DNA of 64,000 nt from Burkholderiaceae bacterium (GTDB lineage: Bacteria; Pseudomonadota; Gammaproteobacteria; Burkholderiales; Burkholderiaceae_C): assembly GCA_031253795.1 (NCBI GenBank), contig JAIRVR010000017.1, positions 124,001 through 188,000 on the forward strand, read 5' to 3'. Below the pieces are notes generated by a model. That model ran no database searches. It was not told the origin of the DNA and saw nothing but the letters and a program-made list of their open reading frames with translations. Within the stretch, counting starts at the first letter, position 1. The number at the start of each line of letters is the position of its first letter. Shown here piece after piece: positions 17,584-25,354 of this stretch. Position numbers and translations under genes: made by a program.

Positions 17584-19239
17584 TTATGCGCTTTGCTTCG
17601 CTGCACCAGCCCGGGGCACGCCTTCGCCGCCTGCCGTGGGGGCGAAGGCCGGCGCCGGCGCCAGCGGGGGCGCGCCGGCCGGCAGGCGAAAGGCTGCCAG
17701 CTCGTCGGGCGCGCACTGGGCGATCAGGCCGGTTTCCCATGCCAGGTAGCGGCGCGCGGCGTCCAGGTTGCCCTCGTGGCGGTCGTGGACGAAGAACAGG
17801 TAGTCGATGGACCGGGCGTCGCTGGGCGATTGCGGCGAGCCTTCCTCGGCCAGCCCGGCGGCGCTCCAGTCCTGGCCACGGGTCCAGAACAGGGCCGTGT
17901 GTCCTGGCAGCTCGCTGGCGGCCAGGGCGGCGGTTTCCACGTCGGGTGCCACCAGCAGCAGGGTCTGTGCCGGCTCCAGGTCGGCCAGATCGCCGGCCAG
18001 GTGCGGACGCAGCGACCAGCGCGCCCCGGCCGCATGGCGCTGGCGGAACTCCTGCGAGGGGCGCAGGTCCACGATGGCCGGCCTGTGGGTGGCGACCCAA
18101 TCCGCCAGGGCCTGGGGCGGAATCTGCCCGGGCGGCGCCAGCGGCAGGGCGGATGCCGCATCCGGCAGGCGCAGGGCGGCGTGGATGCCGCCGGTCACGG
18201 TGGCGGCCTCATGGCCCAGCAGGCGCAGCCAGCCCGCCACCACGGGCGCGCGCACGGCCTCGGCGTCCAGCACCAGGATGCGCGCGCGGCGCACGCCCAC
18301 GGTCTGGTCGGTGGCCTGCAGCAACTGTCCGCCCGGCGCGTGCAGGGCGCCGGCCAGGGTGCCGGCCACGAATTCCTCGGCGCTGCGGATGTCCAGCACA
18401 TAGGTGGTGCGCGCGCCGTCGTCGATCCAGGCCTGGGCCTGTGCCGGTTCCAGCGCGGGAGCGCCGCTGTCGCGGGCAAAGCGCGCGGCGCGCTCGCGGT
18501 CCTGGTCGCTGGCGGCATCGGGCCCCTGGTGGCGGCGCGTGCTGCCGTGTTCGAGCTGCAGGCCGGCCAGAGCCCAGCCCTGGGTGCCGTTTTCCAGGGC
18601 CAGTACGGGGTTGGGAATGCCCAGGCTGCGCAGGATCTGGGCACCGATGATGGAGCGCGTGCGGCCCGCGCAGTGGATGACGATGGGGGTTTGCGGGTCC
18701 GGCGCCAGGGCGCTCCAGCGCAGGGCCAGCTCGCCATTGGGCAGGGAGATGGCGCCCGGGATGGCCATCTTGCGGTGTTCGGCGAAGGTGCGTCCGTCCA
18801 GCAGCACCAGGGGCTCGCCGCGTGCCTGGCGCTGGCGCAGCTCATGGGCGCTGATATGCGGCGTGCCGTAGGCCTGCTCGACCAGCTCGCCAAAGGTCTT
18901 GGACGGCAGGTTCACGCCCTGGAACAGGGTGTGGCCCGCAGCCGCCCACGCCGGCGCGCCGCCGTCCAGCAGGTGCAGATGGGTGTAGCCCAGGGCCTGC
19001 AGGCGCGCGGCGGCGCGCGCGGCCACGCCGTCGCCATCGTCCAGCAGCACGGTGCGCGTGCCGCGGCGCGGCACCAGCCGCGGCACATCGAGTTCGAGCC
19101 GGCTGTAGGGCGCGGGGATGGCGAAGAAGGGGTGGCCTTCGCCGAACTGGCCGGCCTCGCGGACGTCGAGCAGGGCGATTTCGGCACCGTCATTGAGCCA
19201 CTGGCGCAGCGCGGCGGGGGTCAGGGTGGGAAGGGGCAT
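17584..19239 (-). CDS. Four-domain rhodanese (paralogue of the cupin-rhodanese fusion, without the cupin)
   Basis: 551 residues from MPLPTLTPAALRQWL; the ORF-track start adds 109 unrelated residues. Four rhodanese domains sit at about 5-110, 125-225, 260-355 and 375-460. Only domain 2 has the catalytic loop (HCAGRTRS, Cys190). Domain 1 has LDDGDG, domain 3 LDAEAV and domain 4 APDVET. The tail 'AARRYLAWETGLIAQCAPDELAAFRL' matches the end of the 737-residue fusion. The order and pattern of dead and live domains is the same in both proteins, so they are duplicates differing by the cupin. First gene of the minus-strand operon. Probably a persulfide-handling sulfurtransferase in the cytoplasm; the partner is unknown. 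Confidence 0.87.
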   Translation of the reverse strand: MPLPTLTPAALRQWLNDGAEIALLDVREAGQFGEGHPFFAIPAPYSRLELDVPRLVPRRGTRTVLLDDGDGVAARAAARLQALGYTHLHLLDGGAPAWAAAGHTLFQGVNLPSKTFGELVEQAYGTPHISAHELRQRQARGEPLVLLDGRTFAEHRKMAIPGAISLPNGELALRWSALAPDPQTPIVIHCAGRTRSIIGAQILRSLGIPNPVLALENGTQGWALAGLQLEHGSTRRHQGPDAASDQDRERAARFARDSGAPALEPAQAQAWIDDGARTTYVLDIRSAEEFVAGTLAGALHAPGGQLLQATDQTVGVRRARILVLDAEAVRAPVVAGWLRLLGHEAATVTGGIHAALRLPDAASALPLAPPGQIPPQALADWVATHRPAIVDLRPSQEFRQRHAAGARWSLRPHLAGDLADLEPAQTLLLVAPDVETAALAASELPGHTALFWTRGQDWSAAGLAEEGSPQSPSDARSIDYLFFVHDRHEGNLDAARRYLAWETGLIAQCAPDELAAFRLPAGAPPLAPAPAFAPTAGGEGVPRAGAAKQSA

Positions 19240-19396
19240 GGGATTCGGGGAAGGGAACAAACCTGCCACCATAGGCGTGGTGCGCCGCCCTGGCTTAGAA
19301 CATGTGGGCGCATGCTGCTGCACACCGGGTTCTTGCGCCCGCGTGCATTGATGGTGTAATCGCGACGGTCCAGCCCGTGTCCCTGGTGCCCACTCC

Positions 19397-19807
19397 ATGA
19401 ACCACGCCCTTTTGTCCCTTGCCCCCGCGGCCTGTGCTTCCCTGTTGCTGTACGGCTCCGTGGCCATGGCGGCCAATCCCACCAGCTCCGGCAGCTGCGA
19501 GGACGGCGCCGCGAACATGGCCGACGTGCGCGCCTGCCTGTCCGAGCGCAACAAGAACCAGGTCAAGGAGGCCTATGCCGCCCTGTCCGTCAAGATCAAG
19601 GCGCGCATGCCCCAGGCATCGGCGGCGCTGGAGGAATCGCAGCGGAACTGGGTGCTGTTCGCGCGCAACTCCTGCGACTTCTATGCCGAATTCAATGCCG
19701 AGTCCATGCTGCGCGAGGACGCGCGCAGCAATTGCTGGACCGACTTCACGCGCGCGCGCACCAAGGTGCTCAAGGCCTGGGAAATGCAGCTGGACAAGCG
19801 GCCCTAA
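19397..19807 (+). CDS. LprI/DUF1311-family secreted protein
   Basis: 136 residues with a signal peptide ending SVAMAA. The mature part contains 'ADVRACLSERNKNQVKEAYAALSVKIKARMPQASAALEESQRNWVLFARNSCDFYAEF', the LprI N-terminal-like (DUF1311) helical hairpin with 'Q..W...R...C' and conserved cysteines (probable disulfides). Some family members inhibit lysozyme; most are uncharacterised. The ATG is 157 bp from the rhodanese start. Its stop overlaps the convergent ADP-ribosylglycohydrolase stop by 4 bp. Confidence 0.82.
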   Translation: MNHALLSLAPAACASLLLYGSVAMAANPTSSGSCEDGAANMADVRACLSERNKNQVKEAYAALSVKIKARMPQASAALEESQRNWVLFARNSCDFYAEFNAESMLREDARSNCWTDFTRARTKVLKAWEMQLDKRP

Positions 19808-20730
19808 GCGCCTGTCCGGCCTCCCGCCTGCGCCGCGTGCCACAGCGATCCGGCCATGGCGCCGATCTCCTGATGCAGGTGCAGGCGCTGCAGCCAGCGG
19901 GCGGGAATGGCGCTGGCGCCCCAGGTGGCGCCGGCCAGCTGGCCGGTGATGGCGGCCGTGGTGTCGGCGTCGTCGCCCAGGTTGGCGGCCTGCAGCACGG
20001 CACCCTCGAAACTGTCGTGGCGCGCGAAGCACCACAGCGCGGCTTCCAGGCTGTCCACCACATAGCCGCTGCCGCGGATTTGCGCGATCGGCCTGTCCCG
20101 GTAGCCACCCCTGGCGATGTCCCGCAGCCGCGGGCTGGCGCCATCGTCCAGAACGCCGCCCAGGTCCAGCACCTGCGGCCGGGGCAGTCCGCGCAACGCA
20201 CGGCCCAGCGCCACGGCGAAAAGCCGGCATGCCTGCAGGCATTCGGGGGCGGCATGCGTGGTGCGGGAGCTGAGCTCGGCCATGCGTTGCACCAGATCTT
20301 CGTCCTGGCCGAAGAACATGGGCACGGGCGCCAGCCGCATCAGCGAGCCGTTGCCGGCCTGGTCCGGGTCGGGTGAGCCGGCCAGGGGGTCGCCGCTGGC
20401 CAGAAAGCGCTGGATGGCGGCCTTGGTGGCCATGCCGATGTCAAAGCAGTTGCCGGTTGAACTCCAGTAGCCCCATTCGTACCAGTTCGCATAGCGCGCC
20501 ATCTGGTCCTGCGGGTCGCAGCCGCCGCGCTGCAGCAGGCTTTCGGCCAGGCACAGGGCCATCGAGGTGTCGTCGGTCCACTTGCCCGCGGGCAGGGCGA
20601 ACGGCCCGCCGCCCACCATGTCGGTCAGCGGCGCGAAGCTGCCGCGCGGCTGGAATTCCACCGCCGTGCCCACGGCATCGCCGCAGGCCAGGCCCAGCAG
20701 GGCGCCGCGGTAGCGGTCCAGGCGGCTCAT
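19804..20730 (-). CDS. ADP-ribosylglycohydrolase (DraG/ARH family)
   Basis: 308 residues. 'RYRGALLGLACGDAVGTAVEF' at the N-terminus, the metal site 'KWTDDTSMALCLAESL', 'GNGSLMRLAPVPMFF', and 'NLGDDADTTAAITGQLAGATWG' form the dinuclear Mg/Mn site of ARH enzymes. They remove ADP-ribose from protein side chains, nucleic acids or small ADP-ribose derivatives. The ATG overlaps the upstream NADAR stop (ATGA), so the two are coupled. Last gene of a four-gene operon with an NAD-kinase-like and an SPFH protein. The substrate in this module is unknown. Confidence 0.93.
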   Translation of the reverse strand: MSRLDRYRGALLGLACGDAVGTAVEFQPRGSFAPLTDMVGGGPFALPAGKWTDDTSMALCLAESLLQRGGCDPQDQMARYANWYEWGYWSSTGNCFDIGMATKAAIQRFLASGDPLAGSPDPDQAGNGSLMRLAPVPMFFGQDEDLVQRMAELSSRTTHAAPECLQACRLFAVALGRALRGLPRPQVLDLGGVLDDGASPRLRDIARGGYRDRPIAQIRGSGYVVDSLEAALWCFARHDSFEGAVLQAANLGDDADTTAAITGQLAGATWGASAIPARWLQRLHLHQEIGAMAGSLWHAAQAGGRTGA

Positions 20731-21308
20731 GGCTGTCCGCCCGGGCGCAGTTGCCCGCGCACCTGCATCAGCGCAAAGCCCAGCAGGTTCAGTCCGCGCC
20801 ATTGCGCGGGGTCGGTGGCGCGTGCATCGTCGGCGGCCAGGCCGATGCCCCAGATGGCGTCCACGGGGCTGGCCTCCACCAGCACGCGATCGCCGGTGGA
20901 CAGCAGATAGCCCGCCAGCGCCGGGTTCTGCGAGAACTTGGCCAGGTTGGCCTGCACGACGATGCCGAAGCGGGCCTGCTCCCAGCGGGCGTCATCGAAG
21001 CCCTGGATGCCGCGCCCCAGCTTCTTGGCCTCGCCCGGCGTGCGGCAGCGCACGATGGCGGCGTGCGCCGCCTCGTCGCCAAACAGCCGCGCCTTGCCCG
21101 CCATCATGCAATGCTCGGCCGTGGCGTAGTGCTGGCCATCGACCTCGAAGCCCGCTTCGAACCACTGGCTCATGCAGGTCTTGCCGATGGAGCCGTCGGC
21201 CGCCGGCTGGTGGCCCCAGAAGGGCAGGAAGCGGGGGGCGAGGCCCTGCGCCATGGCGTGCAACAGCTCCTGGACGGACGCCGGTGTGATTGTGTTCATG
21301 TCGTTCAT
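20727..21308 (-). CDS. NADAR-domain protein (YbiA/RibX-like)
   Basis: 193 residues. 'FLPFWGHQPAADGSIGKTCMSQWF', 'YATAEHCMMAGKARLFGDEAAHAAIVRCRTPGEAKKLGRGIQGFDDARWEQARFGIV', 'KFSQNPALAGYLLSTGDRVLVEASPVDAIWGIGLA' are canonical NADAR motifs, including the E-H-x-M-x-x-K-A core. NADAR proteins are linked to NAD-derived and ADP-ribose chemistry; some remove ADP-ribose from guanine in DNA, and YbiA acts in riboflavin-intermediate damage control. ATG 21308 (MNDMNTIT) follows AAGAAAG; ATG 21299 is an alternative. It is coupled by ATGA to the ARH gene. Confidence 0.93.
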   Translation of the reverse strand: MNDMNTITPASVQELLHAMAQGLAPRFLPFWGHQPAADGSIGKTCMSQWFEAGFEVDGQHYATAEHCMMAGKARLFGDEAAHAAIVRCRTPGEAKKLGRGIQGFDDARWEQARFGIVVQANLAKFSQNPALAGYLLSTGDRVLVEASPVDAIWGIGLAADDARATDPAQWRGLNLLGFALMQVRGQLRPGGQP

Positions 21309-21358
21309 GTCTTGCGTGCTTTCTTGTCGATGACTTTGCATTGGCGGCGGCCAGCCCA

Positions 21359-22291
21359 TCACACCACCAGGCAGCCCTGCCGGTCGGAAAGCCCGATGGT
21401 GGCCTCCATGCCCGCCGTGAACTGCAGGTAGTCGGCCTCCATGCCGTCCGAGAAGATGATGCCGTGCTCGGGCATGCGCGAGCGCAGCCTCAAAGGCTGG
21501 CCGGCCGTGACCTGGCCGTAGACCAGTTCGGCGGTGGAGGAACGGCTGGGAAAGGGTTCGCGCACCGCGAAGTCCAGGTGCCCGGCATCCCAGGCAAAGG
21601 GCTGGTAGTCGAAGTCGCCCGCCGCGCCCCGGACCGCGCGGGCGATGCCCAGGGAGCCGGTGACGATGCTCTTGATCCAGGCCGACGAGCCCAGGCCCGT
21701 GGACACGATCAGGCCCGAGGACGACTGCGATTCCTGCCGCTCGCCCAGCGCGATGTCGTACAGCGCCGAGGTGTGGCTGCGCGGGCCGATGAACAGGTCG
21801 TTGGCGGCGCGCAGCACCTGTCCGTCGGACAGGCGGGCTTCGGCCAGGGTCACGGCCCGTGTGGGGCGGCGGCCGGCGGCCACATCGCCCAGCAGGGGGG
21901 CCATGTCGGCCGGTGCGAAGGGCAGCAGCACGCCGTCCCAGCGTTGCGGGTCGGGGTTGACGCCGATCAGGGGCTGGCCGTCCAGGTACTTCATGGTGTT
22001 GGCCACCATGCCGTCCTGGCCCAGGGCCACCACGATGTCGTCGGGGGCGAAGACGAAGTTGGGCACCAGGGCGCGGTCCACGATCTGGTAGCGGCCGCGT
22101 GCCTCCAGCGCCTGGACCACGGACTGCAGGGCGGTGGCGTAGGCGGCGCTTTCGCGCAGGTAGTCGCCGAAGTCGGCGCCCAGGTGCTCGATGTAGAAGC
22201 GCGCCTGCGACAGCGTGTGGTACCTGGCCAGCAGCTCGTCGAGCCGCGTGCGGCGCACCACGAGAACGGTCTTGCGGTCATGGGCGTTCAC
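21359..22291 (-). CDS. Divergent NAD-kinase-like protein
   Basis: 310 residues. An ATP-NAD kinase fold is suggested by 'DDIVVALGQDGMVANTMKYLDGQPLIGVNPDP' (GGDG-like loop, here GQDG) and 'GLIVSTGLGSSAWIKSI', in place of the usual 'STPTGSTAY'; the C-terminus has 'LRLRSRMPEHGIIFSDGMEADYLQF'. The GQDG and STGLGSSAW changes set it apart from housekeeping NadK, so it may phosphorylate a different NAD- or ADP-ribose-like nucleotide, or only bind one. It overlaps the SPFH gene by 14 bp and lies 50 bp before the NADAR gene, which points to NAD/ADP-ribose metabolism. Confidence 0.8.
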   Translation of the reverse strand: MNAHDRKTVLVVRRTRLDELLARYHTLSQARFYIEHLGADFGDYLRESAAYATALQSVVQALEARGRYQIVDRALVPNFVFAPDDIVVALGQDGMVANTMKYLDGQPLIGVNPDPQRWDGVLLPFAPADMAPLLGDVAAGRRPTRAVTLAEARLSDGQVLRAANDLFIGPRSHTSALYDIALGERQESQSSSGLIVSTGLGSSAWIKSIVTGSLGIARAVRGAAGDFDYQPFAWDAGHLDFAVREPFPSRSSTAELVYGQVTAGQPLRLRSRMPEHGIIFSDGMEADYLQFTAGMEATIGLSDRQGCLVV

Positions 22292-23345
22292 GGCGGCTCC
22301 TTGCGGGTTCGGGCTCGGCGGCTGCAGGGCCCGCGCCGGCCCCCATCAGCGACTGCAGCAGCTCGGGCGAGACGTTGAGCTGGCCGATGCGCTCGGCCTT
22401 CTCGGCGATGCCGCCAAAGGCCTGGGCGATGAGCTGGCCCGGCTGCATGCCGGACGCGGCCAGGGCCTGCACGGTGCGCGGGTCGGCCTTGTCCAGCGCG
22501 TTCATGACGGCGCCCACGCGGTAGGCCTCGGCGTCGGCCAGGGTGCGGCTGTTGGCGGCCTGGCCTTCGACGAAGTCCCTGCGGCTGCTCTCCAGCGCCA
22601 CGTCGGCCGCCATCTGTTCGGCGCGCAGCTCGTTGTCCTTGCGCATCTGGGCGGCCTTGGCCTCCAGCTGGGCCTCGCGGATCTGGCGCTTTTTCTTCTC
22701 GACGGCCACATCGGTGTCCAGCTCGTTCTGGCGGATGGCGCGCTCGTTTTCCACGGCCGCCATGCGGCGCGTGTAGACGGCGTCGTCGGCGGCCTTGAGG
22801 TGGGATTCGCGTGCCTCGGCCTCCAGCGCGCGGGCGATGTCGGGCGTGGGTTTGACGGCCATGACGGACACGCCCAGGATTTCCAGGCCCAGGGCCGCGA
22901 TGGCGGGCTGGGCGGCCAGGCCGGCCTGGGCCGTGCGCGCGATCAGCGCCGAGGAGCGCAGGGCCTGCTGGAGGTCCAGCGCCTGCACGGCCTGCTGGAT
23001 GATGACCTCGGCCTGCAGGGTCACGCGGTCGCCCAGGCGCCGCGGGTCTTCCGACACATAGCTCTGCCCGTCGCGCGCCAGTGCGAAGTCCATCAGCGTG
23101 GCGGTCTGGCGCGGCGCGCTGATGCGGTAGGTGACCTGGCCCTGCACGGTGACGCTCTGGAAGTCGGCCGTGGCCAGTTCCAGCATGAAGTGGCAGTCCT
23201 GGCTGGCCACGGGCACGGCCACCAGGGTGGTGGTGGGCGCGTAGTAGAAAAAGGACTGGCCCACGCCTTCGCGCACCACCTTGCCGGCGCGGAACTGCAT
23301 GAGGTGGACCGTGGGCGCGGATTTGATGAAACGGATGCCGAACAT
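22278..23345 (-). CDS. SPFH/band-7 domain protein
   Basis: 355 residues. The N-terminal band-7 region (MFGIRFIKSAPTVHLMQFRAGKVVREGVGQSFFY, then 'VTVQGQVTYRISAP') is followed by a long charged coiled coil rich in Arg/Glu/Ala ('AVEKKKRQIREAQLEAKAAQMRKDNELRAEQ'). No N-terminal membrane helix is visible, unlike HflK/C or stomatin, so it may form soluble or peripherally bound oligomers. It has a strong AAAGGAG ribosome-binding site and is the first gene of the minus operon, divergent from the Nudix regulator. Role unknown; SPFH proteins scaffold membrane assemblies. Confidence 0.88.
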   Translation of the reverse strand: MFGIRFIKSAPTVHLMQFRAGKVVREGVGQSFFYYAPTTTLVAVPVASQDCHFMLELATADFQSVTVQGQVTYRISAPRQTATLMDFALARDGQSYVSEDPRRLGDRVTLQAEVIIQQAVQALDLQQALRSSALIARTAQAGLAAQPAIAALGLEILGVSVMAVKPTPDIARALEAEARESHLKAADDAVYTRRMAAVENERAIRQNELDTDVAVEKKKRQIREAQLEAKAAQMRKDNELRAEQMAADVALESSRRDFVEGQAANSRTLADAEAYRVGAVMNALDKADPRTVQALAASGMQPGQLIAQAFGGIAEKAERIGQLNVSPELLQSLMGAGAGPAAAEPEPARSRRERP

Positions 23346-23360
23346 GCTGCTTCTCCTTTA

Positions 23361-23402
23361 AGTGGCACTGAACAACTTATATGGGTGGTACAGTACAACT
23401 TA
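23361..23402. promoter_or_regulatory. Repeated operator-like site between SPFH and Nudix-regulator genes
   Basis: Two direct copies 23 bp apart, 23361-23379 and 23384-23402, match at 15 of 19 positions and both end in ACAACTTA. The second contains the near-palindrome GTGGTACAGTACAAC (6 of 7 arm pairs match). A TATAAG -10-like box for the SPFH side and TTAATA for the regulator side lie within or next to the copies. It is the only non-coding DNA between the divergent starts and is a good candidate site for the Nudix-HTH regulator. Confidence 0.6.
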
Positions 23403-23432
23403 ATAAATCGGACGTCAAGCACAATCCCTTCC

Positions 23433-24182
23433 ATGGCTGGCAACACTTCTTTCTTCCCCGGGGCCGCGCTGGACTTCCCGCGGCCTTTCACCACGGTGGA
23501 CGTGGTCATCTTCACCGTGGCCGACGAGGCGCTGCAGGTGCTGCTGGTGCAGCGGCCCACGGGCGGCGGCGAGCCGTTCGCGGGGCAATGGGCCCTGCCC
23601 GGCGGTTTTGTCGATGTGGATCGCGACGCGGATCTGCTGGCCTGCGCGCGGCGCAAGCTGCTGGAAAAGACCGGCGTGGACAGCCCTTATCTGGAGCAGC
23701 TGGGCAGTTGGGGCGGGGCGTCGCGCGACCCGCGTGGCTGGTCGGCCACCCATGTGTATTTCGCGCTGATCCCGGGCCATGACCTGGTCCTGGCCCGGGG
23801 CGCCAACGCGGCCGATGTGTCCTGGTTCGCGGTCGATGGCCTGCTGCGCGCGCCCGCGTCGGGCGCCGGCGCACTGGCCTTCGACCACGGGGAGATCCTG
23901 CGCGCGGCCGTGGAGCGCTTGCGCGGCAAGGTGGAGTACACCTCGCTGCCGGCCTTTTTGCTGCCCGAACCCTTTACGCTGCCGCAGCTGCAGCAGGCCT
24001 ACGAGGTGGTGCTGGGCCGGCCGGTGGACAAGAGCGGCTTTCGCACGCGCATGCTCTCGGCCGGATTCCTGGAGGAGGCCGGCCTGGTCGACGGCAGCTC
24101 GCGCCGGCCGGCCATGGGCTATCGGCTGGCCGACCGCAGCGCGCCGGTGGTGTTTCCGCGCACCTTCAGTCCGCGCGGGTGA
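23433..24182 (+). CDS. nrtR: Nudix-related transcriptional regulator (NrtR-like)
   Basis: 249 residues. Residues ~15-150 form a Nudix fold ('TTVDVVIFTVADEALQVLLVQRP', 'QWALPGGFVDVDRDADLLACARRKLLEKTGV'). The Nudix box is degenerate: the catalytic REx2EE helix reads RRKLLEKTG, so hydrolysis is unlikely and ligand sensing more likely. Residues ~170-249 are the winged-helix part typical of NrtR ('FTLPQLQQAYEVVLGRPVDKSGFRTRMLSAGFLEEAG'). NrtR proteins bind ADP-ribose or NAD-related ligands and repress NAD genes. It is divergent from the SPFH/NADK-like/NADAR/ARH operon, which it presumably controls through the adjacent repeats. Confidence 0.87.
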   Translation: MAGNTSFFPGAALDFPRPFTTVDVVIFTVADEALQVLLVQRPTGGGEPFAGQWALPGGFVDVDRDADLLACARRKLLEKTGVDSPYLEQLGSWGGASRDPRGWSATHVYFALIPGHDLVLARGANAADVSWFAVDGLLRAPASGAGALAFDHGEILRAAVERLRGKVEYTSLPAFLLPEPFTLPQLQQAYEVVLGRPVDKSGFRTRMLSAGFLEEAGLVDGSSRRPAMGYRLADRSAPVVFPRTFSPRG

Positions 24183-24206
24183 GGGCGGCTGGCCGGCGCC
24201 GAGGCC

Positions 24207-25163
24207 TTACTGGCAGTAAGCGTAGGCCTTGACGTTGGTGGCGATGCCACACCCGAAGGTGCAACTCCATTGGGTGGTGCCGACGCGCTGGAAGCTGGCC
24301 AGATTTTGCTGGACCGTATCACCGGCCTCGCACCCTCCCGAAACCACGGACCCGCTGCCGCATGTTGCAGTCACGGTGACCGATGCGGCGTTGCATGCCT
24401 GGCTGTTGGGATACGAGGTCAGGGACCCCACGCTGCCTGCGGGGCCGGTGGCGCCCGTGGGCCCGGTCGCACCGGTGCTGCCGTTGGCGCCGGTGTTGCC
24501 TGTGGCCCCGGTCACTCCCTGTATGCCCTGTATGCCTTGCGATCCGGTAGGGCCGGTCGCTCCCGTCGTGCCCTGCAGGCCCGTGGTCCCGGTGGCGCCC
24601 GTGACGCCTGTCGCTCCCACGGCACCTGTGGGGCCGGTCGCGCCCGTGGCCCCGGTGGTGCCTGTCGAACCCGTCGCGCCGGTGGGCCCCGTATTGCCGG
24701 TCACACCCGTGGCGCCGATCGTCCCCGTTGCGCCCGTGGGCCCCGTGACACCGGTGACACCCGTGGCGCCGGCACCCGTGGCACCGGTCACGCCGGTGGC
24801 TCCCGTGGCACCCGTCGGACCCGTGGCACCGGTCACACCGGTGGCCCCGGTGGCGCCGGTCGCTCCCGTGGCTCCGGTTGCGCCCACGCCCGTGCCTGCA
24901 GCGCACTGCACGAGCTGGCCTGTGGTGCCGTCATGGCAGGTCAGCTGGTTGCCGGGCGTGGTGGCGGGCAGGCCGGGCACATAGACCTGGCCGCTGTCCT
25001 GGACGCGGAACCGCTCCTGGCCGCCCTGGTTCTTGATGACGAAGCCACCGCCGGCTGGCGGCGTGAGCGTGATGTCCGCCGCCAGAACGCCTGCGCTGTA
25101 CAGGGCGAAGACGGAGCACAGGGCAGATGCCATCCAGGGACGCGATTTCGGGGTCTTGGGCAT
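24207..25163 (-). CDS. Secreted collagen-like GXT-repeat protein
   Basis: 318 residues. The signal peptide is '[17 protein letters not shown]'. A ~70-residue beta-rich N-domain ('[28 protein letters not shown]') is followed by about 45-50 G-x-x triplets, mostly GAT, GVT, GPT and GNT, with one GIQGIQGVT patch. A ~70-residue C-terminal domain has six cysteines ('[18 protein letters not shown]', 'GGCEAGD', 'WSCTFGCGI', 'AYCQ'). The triplets are Thr-rich rather than Pro-rich, like bacterial collagen-like surface proteins, and would form a triple helix between a stalk and a disulfide-bonded trimer head. Trimmed from the longer ORF to ATG 25163, which has an AAGGAAG ribosome-binding site. Its end lies 24 bp from the convergent nrtR end. 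Confidence 0.88.
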   Translation of the reverse strand: MPKTPKSRPWMASALCSVFALYSAGVLAADITLTPPAGGGFVIKNQGGQERFRVQDSGQVYVPGLPATTPGNQLTCHDGTTGQLVQCAAGTGVGATGATGATGATGATGVTGATGPTGATGATGVTGATGAGATGVTGVTGPTGATGTIGATGVTGNTGPTGATGSTGTTGATGATGPTGAVGATGVTGATGTTGLQGTTGATGPTGSQGIQGIQGVTGATGNTGANGSTGATGPTGATGPAGSVGSLTSYPNSQACNAASVTVTATCGSGSVVSGGCEAGDTVQQNLASFQRVGTTQWSCTFGCGIATNVKAYAYCQ

Positions 25164-25354
25164 GGAGCTTCCTTGTCGACGTGGAGTGCAGGACCGGCAG
25201 CGGCCCGCGCCGCAAGAGACCAATGTGTGCTGGGGAAACATTGGTTAACAATTGCAGCGCGAGTATAGAAGGCCGGTCGGCCCCGGTGTCACGCCCATGG
25301 GCGGACCTGTGGCGAAATCGCATCGGTGGCCGGCGCCCCCCCGGCGCCCGGATC

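Noticed and set aside
17584-19239. Rhodanese protein read as a standard two-domain thiosulfate sulfurtransferase
   Set aside because: Four rhodanese folds are visible and the tail is shared with the cupin fusion, so a two-domain reading does not fit.
16741-19359. 872-residue plus-strand ORF over the rhodanese and binding-protein genes
   Set aside because: The minus-strand proteins have signal peptides and domains; this frame is low-complexity Gly/Gln/Ala shadow.
24400-24900. Tandem repeats at the collagen-like gene considered as a CRISPR array
   Set aside because: The repeats are 9-bp codon triplets inside an open frame with no spacer/repeat alternation of 20-40 bp.
24229-25268. Plus-strand repetitive proline/valine ORFs opposite the collagen-like gene
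   Set aside because: They mirror the GXT repeats; the minus frame has the signal peptide, triplets and a cysteine-rich end domain.
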